Shown piece after piece: positions 1 to 11,611 of a stretch of DNA of 64,000 bases. Position numbers and translations under genes: made by a program. Source of the DNA: Lutjanus erythropterus (lineage: Eukaryota; Chordata; Actinopteri; Lutjaniformes; Lutjanidae); assembly GCA_020091685.1 (NCBI GenBank), contig CM034591.1, positions 31,393,555-31,457,554 on the forward strand, in the 5' to 3' direction. Position 1 is the stretch's first letter. Each line of letters begins with the position of its first letter. Under the pieces are notes generated by a model, which worked only from the letters and a program-made list of their open reading frames with translations, was not told the origin of the DNA and did not search any database.

Positions 1-13
1 TCTTCTTCTGCAG

Positions 14-175
14 CTCCAGCCAGACGCCATTCTCATCTTGTACAACTTCAGCGGCCAGTGCAGCGGCGAGGCCTTGATCACCTTCCCCAGCGAGGAGATC
101 GCCAGGCAGGCCGTAGCAGAGCGCTCCAACCACCCCTTCTACGGCCAGCAGGTCCACCTGGTCTTCTGTAACTGA
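14..175 (+). CDS. esrp2: Terminal coding exon of an RRM protein, probably epithelial splicing regulatory protein 2 (partial)
   Basis: The first 13 bases end in a pyrimidine tract and CAG, an intron acceptor. The open frame from base 14 gives 53 residues and a TGA stop at 173-175. The peptide begins LQPDAILILYNFSGQ, continues through GEALITFPSEEIARQAVAE and ends VHLVFCN. This reads as the second half of an RNA-recognition motif: an RNP1-like strand (GEALITF), then helix 2 and a last strand. ESRP proteins are epithelial splicing regulators with several RRMs, and an ESRP form ending in a completed fourth RRM-like fold fits this exon. Convergent placement against nfatc3 matches human 16q22.1, which favours esrp2 over esrp1. 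Earlier exons lie left of the window. The RRM reading is solid; the esrp2 name rests partly on synteny. Confidence 0.72.
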   Translation, partial: LQPDAILILYNFSGQCSGEALITFPSEEIARQAVAERSNHPFYGQQVHLVFCN

Positions 176-1480
176 CCACTTGCCCTTCATCCCCCTCAAT
201 TTGACCTCCCACTGAAGAGCACCTTTCTCCCAAATACATCTCTTCAGTTGATCTAAGTGCCACTTAAAACAGCTGCTGAACTTCCCTTTGCCCTTTATTA
301 ATGTACAACTGACACTGCTGGCCCCAACACTCCTGAAGCCACTGCTTGAGTCTGAACATCCACTGCTGGAGCAGCTGAAGTCAGCAATGACTTTGTCGAT
401 ATCACACACAGCATTTCTGTAGCTGGTTGTGGAGACGAGATGGTGTGGAGCCTGGACACAACCCTACCAGTGGCTCTGCGAAGCCAAACGTGCCTGTATA
501 TTTAAACGCTCTATATATGTGTCCCTGTTGAAACTGTACAGATGTTCATCCTGAAATGCTTGAGGCTGTACAAACTACTTCTGCATATGATCTTTCTGTA
601 TATTTCTGAACTGTCACTCTTAACCACTACAAGATTTTTTTTTTCAGAGTTTATGATCCTTTGTGTGCTGCAGATCTTTGCAAACACAGATGTGTGTATG
701 TGCATGCACAGTGTTTATTGATCTGATGGCCTCCAGCAGTGTTGAGGTGCCATTAAAACAAGAGAGAAAAAAGCCATAGAGATGAATTTAGACTACTGAA
801 ACTCTTATCAGAAATATCAAACTCTATTTGATTCAACTGTCTTGGATTAATGTGAACTCATCTTGAGCTACAGCGAGTTTCTATCTAAACTACAGTAACA
901 CCAAAGATGTGACAGCACACCAACAGTTTTTTATATTTTCTGTAAAAAGCATTTATGTGACATACAGTATGTCATCCCATTTAGACTTTTTTCAAGCACT
1001 ACAGATTTATTTGCTCCAATCAAATAGTTAAGTGACAGAGCATCTTGAATGACAAGTTGATTCTATTTGTATTGATGCCATTTCCTTACAAAAGTAGACA
1101 TTTTGTTATTAAATGTAAACAGGCAGAGGTGTATCCTGAAGCCTTTTATATAACGATCGACCTCAGCTACTAGATCTCTTATGTTTTGGTTTCCAAACTA
1201 TTTATAACAATCGGTCTGTAGCATGCTTTAATGACCGGAGTACTGTGTGTAAAAGCTGCATGAGTTGTTTTCCTCTAACAGGCCTGCTGACACATGTCTT
1301 AGTTTTTTCCCTCTTTACTGTGCCTACATTGCCCAGAGTGCAATACTGGCCCAAACAAGGCTAGGTCAACCTCTGGTGGCAGAGGAGATGTTTGTTTCTT
1401 TTGTTGCAAGTTTGAAACTTGTATGAATTTAGATCTGTGTATAAGACTGTAAACAATAAAGAAAAATGTTGATAATGATT
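176..1480 (+). other. esrp2: Probable 3' UTR of esrp2
   Basis: This is AT-rich sequence after the esrp2 stop codon with no sustained coding frame. AATAAA hexamers lie at 1455-1460 and 1513-1518, and the first is followed by a GT-rich stretch, so cleavage near 1475-1540 is likely. Upstream ATTAAA variants, such as the one near 752, could give shorter transcripts. The exact end cannot be fixed without transcript data. Confidence 0.5.
1455..1460 (+). promoter_or_regulatory. Candidate polyadenylation signal AATAAA for esrp2
   Basis: This is a canonical hexamer about 1.28 kb after the stop codon, followed within 20 bases by a GT-rich segment. A second AATAAA lies at 1513-1518. No gene on the same strand follows, so this is the natural end of the transcript. 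Confidence 0.5.
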
Positions 1481-1540
1481 CACATTTCATTTGGTCTCCC
1501 TCCTGAAGAACCAATAAAGTGAATACATGTAAATACTTCT

Positions 1541-2730
1541 TTTCATAAATGGCATAGATGTTGTAGACAGTATGTGATTTAACTATTGACAAAGTAAAAT
1601 GGTGAGACATTATTGCTGTTGCCACGTACTATCAGGAATTGTATGGCTTAAAAGAACAAGTCATATTTAAATCGTACAGTTATCATTAAACAAGACAACA
1701 TTAAACAAAACAGGACAAAAATTATATACATGGGGTACCAAACTAAGACGTTAAAGAAAAAGATAGAAATTAAAGATTTACAAATTTCTCCTGTTATGAA
1801 AGCTTTACTAGGCTTCAGTCCATTAAGTGTTTCAAAGTCGTGTCTGATTTTTATTTTGACTTGTTATATGTGGTTTCCTTTTAGTTCATTTGTGTTTGTG
1901 AGAAGTGACAAAAAAAAAAGAACAGCACCACTGCCTGCAACAATTTATTTTTAATCGTACCACTAGGGGGCACCAAACAATGCAAATTCTATATACAAGG
2001 GCTCTGCAGTTCTGCATTTTATCAGATTCATAAAAGCCAACTTTGCTGAAATTGATCCAAGTCAGAAGAACTGGCACCTTTTACTGACATAAATTGGCAC
2101 CAAACCAGCGCCCTCTACACACAGAAATATGAGATGGTGGTAAATAATGTGTACAGTTGTGTTGAATTTCACAGTATAATCTTTCACATGTTCATGTAGT
2201 ACAGTGGTTTTCAAACTGGGATGTAGAGCCACTGCAGGGGAAAAATATGGACTGAAACAAAGTTGAATGAACAGGATTTATGTATGGAAAATAAAAGTTT
2301 GCCATCACTTATTTCACAAAAATATAATTTGGATCCTTTTTTATTAGTTTCTTCCCTCCTCGTGGTTGATGATTGATTTAAATAAATTGTGAGGTGTGGA
2401 GCAGGAATGTTTTTTGGCTTCTTAAGTGAGGCTGAAGAAAGAAAGTTTAAGAGCCACTCATTCAGTATATAGAGAAGTTCTGGGAGTCAAGTGAGACAGT
2501 GGAAAAAAAAAAAATCAGGATACTACTTTTAGAGTAAAAAGAGAAATTACAACTCACCTGAAAGAAAACACATTATTTTAGTCCTCTTTAGCACAATGGA
2601 TAGTGGTAATGAGTAAACAAACAGCGGTTTTTTCCATCTGTTTCACAGATTTTAAAAAATTAAGAAATTTAGAAAGATTATCCTAGCAAAATGATTTTGT
2701 ATCAAAGACAGAGAAAAAAGTGACGAAGCC
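1541..2730. other. Intergenic interval between convergent esrp2 and nfatc3
   Basis: About 1.2 kb separates the likely 3' ends of the two genes. It is AT-rich and the short open frames on both strands show no recognisable domain. Its only clear structure is a hAT-like short element at 2202-2459. Confidence 0.5.
2202..2459. mobile_element. Short non-autonomous hAT-like element (258 bp)
   Basis: The left end reads CAGTGGTTTTCAAACTGGG and the right end, reverse complemented, reads GAGTGGCTCTTAAACTTTC, giving imperfect terminal inverted repeats. The flanking octamers are atgtagta (2194-2201) and attcagta (2460-2467), which match at six of eight positions, as expected for an old 8-bp target duplication. 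There is no coding content. The CAGTGGTTCTCAAAC type of end is common in hAT-derived short elements. Confidence 0.5.
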
Positions 2731-2747
2731 ATAGTTGAGTTTTATGT

Positions 2748-2753
2748 TTTATT
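2748..2753 (-). promoter_or_regulatory. Candidate polyadenylation signal AATAAA for nfatc3
   Basis: On the - strand the sequence reads AATAAAAC, and a CTTTTTTCTCTGTC stretch, resembling a U-rich downstream element, begins about 30 bases later. It is the last good signal before the intergenic element. Another AATAAA at 3000-3005 could give a slightly shorter transcript. Confidence 0.4.
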
Positions 2754-2931
2754 GATATACACTACTTTAGAGCCTACAGTATGATGCAAGGTATTCCCTT
2801 TGAATAATTTCAAAAAGCACTGCAGTCTTAAAAATTACAAAAAAATTTAACATACAAAATGTACAAGAAATGACAATACAAGGCTCGGTAAACATCAGCT
2901 AAACCTGTATTTCCCTTTTATTTTACAAAAC

Positions 2932-2951
2932 ATATATATATATGTGTGTGC

Positions 2952-2983
<32 letters not shown>

Positions 2984-2997
2984 ACATATATATATAT
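2932..2997. repeat. (AT)n microsatellite followed by an ambiguous base
   Basis: This is an imperfect AT/GT dinucleotide run of about 66 bp in the nfatc3 3' UTR. Base 2998, directly after it, is N, the only ambiguous base I noticed in the window. Confidence 0.9.
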
Positions 2998-3380
2998 NCT
3001 TTATTAAATCTCTGTCACTCTGTCTGGCAGATGTGGTTTAACTAAATCATTAATGATTTGATGATGTTTATACTTATCCCTATTAGAAGAAGTGTCTCTG
3101 GCCTTCCTGGGGTCCTGAGCATAGAAATACAATACAGACATACAATAAGTAAGTACAGTCAACTTGAGGCACAAGTAATAACAAGTAACAGTACAATTAA
3201 ATATTAAAAAAGTAGTCAAAAACAATTCATCAAACAAATTTGAAGTGATTCTAAGGCAAGCAGACTAAACAGACAAACAATACAGATACTAAAATAGCAT
3301 AACCTGACAATCATATATACAGTTAATAACAACACAACTTTTAGAAAGCACACAAAGAAATATATTCTGCAGCACAACCC

Positions 3381-3409
3381 ATATATATATATACATATAT
3401 ATATATATA
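3381..3409. repeat. (AT)n microsatellite
   Basis: A 29-bp alternating AT run with one interruption, in the nfatc3 3' UTR. Confidence 0.85.
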
Positions 3410-3704
3410 AAACACTCATACATGTCCCCAACCTTTTAGGAATGACATCCATTTCAAAGTATCAAAAATAGAGTTGTACAGTCTCTGTTGCTTTACCATA
3501 ATGTTAAATGGGAACATATTGTTCGGTCTTTGGTTGTGACAGAAGAGGACGGCAGCCAGAGTTTACTGTGGATGCTGGTTTTGTGTCATTTTTTGTTGAC
3601 TCAAGTTTTTCAAGCTGCAGAACCAGCTTTATATGCAAAAAAGCCATCTCCCTTCTCCCACCCAACCCTTAACGTCCACCCTGTGCCCCCCAAAAACAAA
3701 CAAC

Positions 3705-3762
3705 TAATAATAGTAATTATAATAATAATAACAATAATGATGATGATAATAATAATAATAAT
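3705..3762. repeat. Imperfect (ATA/ATG)n trinucleotide repeat
   Basis: A 58-bp run of ATA, ATT and ATG triplets in the nfatc3 3' UTR. It produces an isoleucine/methionine-rich open frame that should not be read as a protein. Confidence 0.85.
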
Positions 3763-5547
3763 AGTTACTGACTTATGTCTTAGTCATGGAAAACAAATCA
3801 ACCCAGAACAGCATACAGACACACTGACAAACTGGTTTTCAAACAAGAGTTAAGGCATCCTAATAGTTTACATAGTGACATGATACTCTCACTATCTGAA
3901 TGTTTTTTTTTCTTTCCGCTCTGTGAAGTTCATAAGCAACATTATTACAAATAGTTTATAATCTCATTTTTCATATTTAATGTCATATCTCACATTTGCT
4001 GCTGTTATAGTTTGCATAGCCTAAATACATGTTGTGTGCTTCTGTTGTTGAAAATAGGACTCTTAAAATTCCTGTCTTCTGTACAGCATATTTGGTACAA
4101 ACACCAATCATCCACACACACACTCTCTTTCACACACTCTGTCACACACACACACAACAGAACCTATTAAGATGCTTGCACTGCGTCCTCAAAAAGGCAG
4201 ATTGGCTGATGGACAACTCCAGGATGCTAACACAATCAATCAGGCATCTACAACATGTCTACAGTCTACTTCTATAGGCATCAAGGTCTTTTTTTGTCTT
4301 TTTTTTTTCTAATTTTTAAAGGCATTAGGCAGAATTTTTAATGCATAGCAGAATCATTTTCACCTGGAAACTGACTTCAAACTGTAATTAGCAACACTCC
4401 TCAGCTCTCACATGCAGGAGCATCATTGTCAAGCTTAAGGCAAAAAAGCCGATGGGAATCTTTGCACCAGAATCTGTTTCTGTCCGTTCACGTCCGTGCT
4501 GTATCTGACTAGAAACCTGCCTGAAAACACGCTTTCCTTCGACCAGAATGTTATTGCTGCCGTACAGGCACTGCATGCCCGTCACAATAGAAAACATCAA
4601 GTCTTTGATTGTGAACAGCAAACATTGATTGTTGCAAACAGGGGATGTGGAAGACCCTGTTACATCCAGATGTTGTTCTGTTGTTGGAATTTCACCTTGT
4701 TCATTACAGAAGGGGGAACAATACATTGCAATATAGACATATCTTTAAATATAAAATACTTCAAAAACTTTTGTCAGATTATTTCTGGCTGCCATACCAT
4801 CGCAGGTACGGTGGTTGTTAGGAATTAGAAGGCACACGAAGGGCCCCTGGTAGATTTGGGGAGTTATTGCGTGAAAAGAAATTTCAGAGGCAGACTGGTC
4901 CGTCTCTGTGGACTCATGAAAACACTTCTCTGTAATGTGGAAATAACGGGCATCTTTTTCACATATCTTTCACTGACAATGATAAAGAGGGCTAACAGAC
5001 ACCAACCCTTCATCAGGATTCATCAAGTCACATCCACAAGTTGCACATCTGTTTCCAATAAGAAAAATATTATAGTCAAACTCAAAGCCAGCTGTGCAAA
5101 ACGATGAAACAAAAGCTTTCGCTACCATTCAAAGCTGCTAAGTGTTAATAAGGCATTTGTTCAATTTGAAGAAGAAACACAGGAGGGGGGAGGAAGTAAA
5201 GATGAAACAAGAGAGAGGGTGGGGAGGGTGTTTCATGTACAGATATCTACACAGTTACTAAAAGTTGTGGAATGTTGCAGGTTGCAGATCCCAGACTAGC
5301 ATCAGAGGAGCTCGTCCTCCCTGCCGGGGCCCTGCACTCCAGACCTGAATGGTTTTATCATTTAAAAGGGAGAAAAACAAGGAGTGGACCATGTCATCAT
5401 CACTGAGACATGAGCCAAAAACTGATTTAGTCAGATATTCTGAATTTCTCTACAATATTTTTTACTGATCAGTGAAATTCTGATCATTCGGGCTTGATTT
5501 GAATTTGGTAATCCAATTTTACAGCAAATAATTAAAATTCTAAGACA

Positions 5548-5861
5548 GGGCTGCACCAACAAAGATTAATTTAATCGAAGATTAGTTGGAGTTGGAGTTT
5601 AGCAAAACTAAGTATGAGTAAATGAATAAGTCCAGATTTAAAGCCACACAGAGGCTTTTTAACAGGTTATAAAGTGGCCTCAATTTAATATTGAGGTATA
5701 ATGTAACAGAAGTTAATTTAATGTTAGTTTAGAGTAAAAACTAAACTGAGGTTTAAATTTAATCTTTTTTAACCTAAACTGGTTTAAGTTTTGTGCAACA
5801 TAAATTAAAGTTAAGCTATGATTTAATCAGATCTAAAAATGAATCCTTGTTGCTGCAACCC
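5548..5861. mobile_element. Inverted-repeat (MITE-like) element in the nfatc3 3' UTR
   Basis: The left end reads GGGCTGCACCAACAAAGATT and the right end, reverse complemented, reads GGGTTGCAGCAACAAGGATT. About 20 of the 24 terminal bases match. The inside is AT-rich with repeated TTTAA motifs and no coding potential. Similar GGGYTGCA-type ends bound the element at 53986-54323, so the two may belong to related families. A target duplication is not clear. Confidence 0.5.
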
Positions 5862-6651
5862 AGTCTATAAGGCTCTAAAGTGTAAATAGTGTTGCCACAT
5901 CGTGCCACACTTTTGTTGATGCTCGCTCAGGCAGACCCACAATGTTTTGTAGCATCCTGGGAGTACATGTTTCTAAAATGTTGCCTGAGAAACTCTGTAA
6001 CACCTTCAGACCAGTTTTGAATCCCAGCTCTGGCTCCTTTACAGAGCGCCGTGCACTCCTGAGTCTCTCTTATGCTCATATGTCTCAAGACGTCTTCATT
6101 CATGAAGGTCGATGCTGGTGAGAGGGGGGACGACAACACGTGAAACGCTGTATTGTCTCCACTACAGAAAGGTATTTGAAAAAGTGAGAGCTCCGAACTC
6201 ACAGAGAGCTGATTGGTCAGGAAGACAGCTGTGCTTTGAAAGGTCAGACCTAATGAAGAGGGACAGCTCACATCTCGACAATCTCATTAATCCTCATTAT
6301 TCTCTAACCGTTTCAACCTCGGTGTGACTTGGCATGGCTACATTCTCCTGCGCACCTTTAGGTTTAATCTGTGTGAGTTCTGTTTCTGAATCTCTAACTG
6401 AGAGAAACAGTCAAGTTTTAAATGAAATCAGAGGAGACAGAGAAGAGCATCTTCTTGTCAGGTCCGTGAGGCAGAATCTTCTGTATTCCGTCTCTGACCA
6501 CAGTCTTTGTTTTCTCTTCCCGCCCTCTTGTCCCATCACACGCAGGACCAGTAGCTGGCCCAGTGCCAGGACCAGGACTAAGGTCCAGGGTCGGTGTTGG
6601 AGCTGTGGGGTTTGCAGGGTTCAGAGCTGGAGGGGACGAGCGAGGGCTGAG

Positions 6652-6728
6652 CTATGACTGGTTGTGTGCTGATGGAGGACCATGAGCACCGGGGGACTGG
6701 GACATGTCTCTGCCAATGATTTCATTAA
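6652..6728 (-). CDS. nfatc3: nfatc3 last coding exon (C-terminus and stop)
   Basis: A CTTCACAG acceptor precedes an exon whose first two bases complete a valine codon started by the G that ends exon 9. It reads VNEIIGRDMSQ, then 14 more residues, ending GPPSAHNQS and TAG at 6654-6652. DITLDD joined to VNEIIGRDMSQ is the known NFATC3 junction. From memory, one mammalian NFATC3 isoform continues differently after DMSQ, while NFATC2 ends in GPPARNQT, so this tail is more NFATC2-like. The exon lies 16.4 kb from the previous one. Alternative last exons are possible. Confidence 0.87.
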
Positions 6729-8830
6729 CTGTGAAGAGAAAAGCAAACAGAAAAACAAACTTATTATCAGCAACTCAATTACTGAAACAAACTCAAAATT
6801 AAAGTGGATTAGGTAAAAGAACTTGGCGTGAGCATATCACATTCACTCTAGGGTTAACAAAAATGTGTATTGTGTGCACGGTCAAATTTCTTAAAATTCA
6901 GAGGTACTACATTGCCTGCACTTCTCTAACTCCAAACGTTCATCAGAGTCCCTCAATCTAAATGCAGAACCAAATGCCTGGATGTGCAGCTTCAGTGTTC
7001 AGGGTGAAGAAGATCAAAGTTTAGAAGAATAAACACAAAAACATCATTGCTTTCTCAACCCTTTTGGCAAGTAGGAGAATCCAAATAGATTGGAAATCAC
7101 CTAACCCCCAAATTATTCTGTGCGGCCACGGGATCTTGTGCTCTTTCTGAAATAGGAGACAATTAGGTTTTCGCTGCGGGAACATCTTTAGAAATTCAAA
7201 TCTACTCGGAGTCCAATCATACAGATAAATTGAAGACTCACTCTATAGAATTGTAACTCTTTCTGGGCTCCTTTTTAAACCGTTACTTGCTTATCACTTT
7301 TTTCCTTTACCACTAATTTATTTTGTGCATACTCCATGAGTTCTCAGTACTGTAAAGTGCTATTTGGCATTCGAGGCAGTGTGATTTGTTCTGTTTGGAG
7401 GAGTCTGGAGGTGAGAACTGGACGGGCGAATGACAGAGAAAAACACGTGTATAGTTTATGAATATGCTCTTTGTATTTTTGAGAATAAACATACTATACC
7501 AAAAAAGAAATTCACTGTATAATTTGCTCTAAATATGCCTTGTGGCAGCACATCTTATACTGTCTTATATTTGTGGGCACACGAGTGAAAGGCATACGAT
7601 GCCGAAGCTCTGGGGGCGGTTTCACTTTTGTCGTGTCAAATGAAGATCGTATGATTGATGACGCCCAAAGTTTCATTTGTCAGTGGTACTTCACAAAGTG
7701 CTTTGTTCAGTTTGAAAGTTTTACTGCTAAATGATATATTCAACAGACCCACAAATTCATAATAATATTAGATGAGAATAATTGAGAATATACAATACAA
7801 ATTAATGGAACAGTTCCACCTAAAACTCAGGAAATAAAAAGTGATGCAACAATATATCAAATATTGCCATAAAGCCATCTAAATACTGTACCAGACTCTG
7901 ACAATATCTACTGTGATATTGCATGTTTAACTATTTTATTTAATTACCTTTATTTTATTTCATAAAAGGACTGTGACTGACTGCTGCATTCTTTTTTGTT
8001 TTGCAATTGTACATACAGAATTCACAGACACTTGTTCAAGTCATCATTTTTCTTTGTTTTTCTACTATTTTTATATTGTGAGTTCTTAGTATTGTTACAT
8101 CCCTCGTAATAAAAGTAACAATTTATAATATGTATATAATATATAATATCATTCTCTACTATTACTGCACTATGAAATCAAGTAAATACTTTTTGGAAAC
8201 CACCAGATGCCACTGTACAGTTAAAGCCGTGAAGCTTCACATGTTTTTTTCAGCACAACAAAAAGCATCGTAAGGCTTTTTCCATCCGTCACTGCTGGAA
8301 ATTAAGTGCAGCAGAAGAACACGATTCTCATCAGCAGAGGGCAGCATTGCTCCACACTGAGTTTCTCACAAGCCTAAAAGCTCAAATTCAATCTGCAGAA
8401 AGCCCAAAGTGGAAAAACTCAAACAAGCTGGCAAACCCAAAGTTCACAAAGTCACAGCTCTGACGTGAGATATAATCACTCCTGACATAACAAATGAGAG
8501 AAACTATTCCATTCACTGAATGTGCCAGTTCTGACCTTTGTTTGAGTCCAGGAACAGTTACCACAGCACACTGACTGCTGTAAACAGTCCTGTATGGCTG
8601 TCCGTTACTTCATTACAGCTTTAATGGTGCTTCAGTACATTTCCTCAGGCCTGTTCATGGGGTTTGAAACAGGCAGCATAAAACCAACCGATTGTTAAAA
8701 ACATGTTGTCGAGCCTGGAGAGGCACTCAGGCATAGTGAGGTTAATTACTCCAATGAGTCACTTAGAGCCTGATTTTAAATAAATAACAGATAACTCTTT
8801 TCACTGTGCTGCTACCTGTTTTTCAGCCAG

Positions 8831-8846
8831 TGTGTGTGTGTGTGTG
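8831..8846. repeat. (TG)8 microsatellite
   Basis: A 16-bp pure TG run in nfatc3 intron 9. Confidence 0.8.
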
Positions 8847-10800
8847 ATTGTTTTACATCTGCTGCCTCCATTCAGTATTCATACTGGGACCACAAGGGAC
8901 GCAGCAGGGAGCTAGTAAAAAGTGTAGCCGTGAAGTAAATCAACTTCAAATACTTTGAGAAAGACATGAGGACAGACAGACAGACCTTAATTTGTTTGGA
9001 ATTCATGGAAAATGTGATGTGAATGTTTTTTATTCCGCTGTACCGATACACGTGTGTGTTCTTCTTCATGTGATTTCTTGAAGTGTTTTAAAAGTGATGT
9101 TGACAGGTCAGAAACACGAAGTGCAGAAATTCAGGCTGGGCAAACTGGTTTGGGAGGGTGCAGCAGAGACCTCTGGCCCAGTTTGACACTGGGGTGTTTT
9201 ACAGGCAGACCTGTCTGTACATGACATGTCAAAATACAGCTCCGCTCCTCTCCACCTGTTTCGGTCCACTTGAGCACGTGTGTACTGTAAGATCTCACAT
9301 TCCCCGAGCTGTAATAACCGCATGTATTACTGTAACTCAATGTAAAAATAGAAAAAAGAAGAAGGCAGGGACTGACTCAGTCAACGATGAGCAAATGAAC
9401 CCATGAGAAAAAAGAAACTGTATTTAAATTTGATGACACACAGAGTGAAACGAATGCTGTAAAATAAAATAAATGTATTCATTAAGCAACACAACTTTTA
9501 TCAACTATAGGTTTTTCTTGTGTATTAATGCAAATTTCTATTAAACACCTCATTCTTGTAAGAGTCTTCACCACGGGACCAACCAGTTTCATTTAGTGTA
9601 CATTCTGTTGTTTTTATTTGTGTTTTCTGCTGCTTGCTTTTGTGTCTGGCCACCATCACTCACATCATCCTGTTAGCGTGGGAGGCTCTTCCTTTCCCAT
9701 GTCAACCCATGTTCACACACACAATTGCACTTACAGCACCACCACGCACTTATGAGACTACACTGTGACTATCAAAGCAAACATTTACCTTTGTGTATAT
9801 TACACCAAGGTATAATATACAACAAGTCGGCCACTTTATCGATTCTGTCATACAGTTCCATGGGTGAAATAAAACTGTGATGGAGGACTGCAGATCTCTT
9901 TTAAAGGTCGTGACCTTTCAAAAGACTCATGGTGCAACTAAACAGCGTCTTATGGCTGTTGAGAGACCATCAGAGCAGCTGTATCGATGAAATGAAAAAG
10001 CTAGTAACCTGGCTTCTTCTGTCCAAGCTCAACATCAATTTACTGAGATGTAGCTAAGAAATATTTTTATTATAAAACTTTTAATACAGAACAAATAAAT
10101 AAAACACCTTAAATGAGTCTACATTCTTTCAGAATTGATCGTGTCTATATAACGCTCTCAATTTAAACAGTTTTTCACAATTACACAACATTTACAGGTC
10201 TGTCATAGCCTCCCGCGCAGCTGAAATGTAATGTGGTAAACTCTGTACCTCTGTTGGTTGATGGGACTGAATCTGCTCTAACACCACAGGAATATGAGCG
10301 ATGATGTGCGAAAGACCGACATTAAGTGGGCGTTTGCAAAAAACATATCACTTTCCGCTGAACTGATCAGATGTTTGCAGAGGCAAACATTAACGTATCG
10401 ACTGATAGATTAACTCAGTAGAGACACAGAGGGCAATAAGCATAAAACAATCCAGAAACCAACAAGTCAGTCAAGTGCAACTTTTAATTCCTCTCAATTT
10501 GACTTAGTTTTCTCATAAAAAAAAGAGAGGTTTCCCCAAGCAATCTGTCAAAGACATTTTCGAGAGGCTTCACTCTCGATATTACAGCTGCGCTCGATGT
10601 AAATTTGGACTCCCTTGATTTGGGGCCGTTTGAAAAGACTGAACTTATTTCGGAAGTGAATTTACATCTCTGTCTCAAAACAGACAACGGAAAAGTTGAC
10701 CAAGTGAGTCAGAGATGAACTTGCCCCTGTACAAACGGCTTTATTTATTAGTGGTTATTTAGAACCAAGAAAGACTAAAGTTAATCGTCACATTAAATCT

Positions 10801-10960
10801 AGGGCTGCTAAAATGTCAGAGTACAGTCTCTAAATGTATTTTTTTGTCAGTCCATAATGAAAGATATTCAGTTTAATATAACAGAGAACAGCAGGAAATC
10901 TCCACATGTGCATGGAAAAATTATTTCATGATTAACTAAAAATCAAAATAATTTAATAAT
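10801..10960. repeat. Relic of a dispersed inverted-repeat element
   Basis: It begins AGGGCTGC and contains AAAGATATTCAGTTTAAT, like the internal part of the elements at 29707 and 53986 (in opposite or varied orientation), and ends in TTAATAATT-type sequence. It is degenerate, and its boundaries are approximate. Confidence 0.35.
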
Positions 10961-11583
10961 TTTATAGCTTTTTTATAGTATTTTTTAAAATTCTTTTTTG
11001 CCACTTGCCCAGTCAGGCAACTGAACTGCTATATTTTCTAGCCCAACATGGAATTTTACTTGCCCCAGACAAACAGGCAATCCTTACTGTTGAGCCCTGA
11101 ACTACACCCTTTTCTTTGGTATTTTCCCTCTGATCGGATGTCAACAATATCTATATTATACTATAATAAAAACATAAAACACAAAATAAATTGCAGTAAA
11201 AGTTTCTCTCTCTCTCGGGAAAAAATCAAAACCACAGACAAAAGTATTTTTATGTAAAACAGAAGCTTAATTTTCCCATAATAATGAGCAATGATCTGTG
11301 CCTCAGATACAATCATTCATTTAAGGCTGAAGCTCCACACATCAATAACTGTGAAGTGAAAGAGAGGTTTGAGTCGAGCTGGGCCTGTGAGGAGTTTCAT
11401 ATGCTGATAGTGTTTTCTCAGATTTACTGGTATTGCTCATGACAGTGCAACAGAAAGACAGTGATTCAGCGCTGCCAGCCATAGTGAGTGAGGTTCTGAA
11501 TGGCTCAGCCAGAGGGAGATCCTCTGCAGATGACTGGGAGGGGGGCTCCCTAGTCAAAATATACATCTGCAGTCAGCCGACTG

Positions 11584-11611
11584 CTACTACTACTACTACT
11601 ACTACTACTAC
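11584..11611. repeat. (CTA)9 microsatellite
   Basis: A 28-bp pure CTA/ACT triplet run in nfatc3 intron 9. Confidence 0.9.

Larger units (their letters stand above)
2730..6651 (-). other. nfatc3: Probable long 3' UTR of nfatc3
   Basis: About 3.9 kb of AT-rich sequence follows the stop codon. Candidate AATAAA signals on the - strand lie at 3000-3005 and 2748-2753, and the second has a T-rich run just downstream. The stretch holds an AT microsatellite containing the N at 2998, an ATA/ATG microsatellite, a 0.3-kb inverted-repeat element at 5548-5861 and a GC-richer block near 5283-5345. Open frames inside it, such as 112 codons at 4726-4388, show no known domain. The long UTR length is inferred and not demonstrated. 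Confidence 0.5.

Noticed and set aside
4388..4726. 112-codon open frame in the sense strand of the nfatc3 3' UTR
   Set aside because: No domain or signal recognised, and no splice or start evidence. It is likely a chance frame in the UTR.
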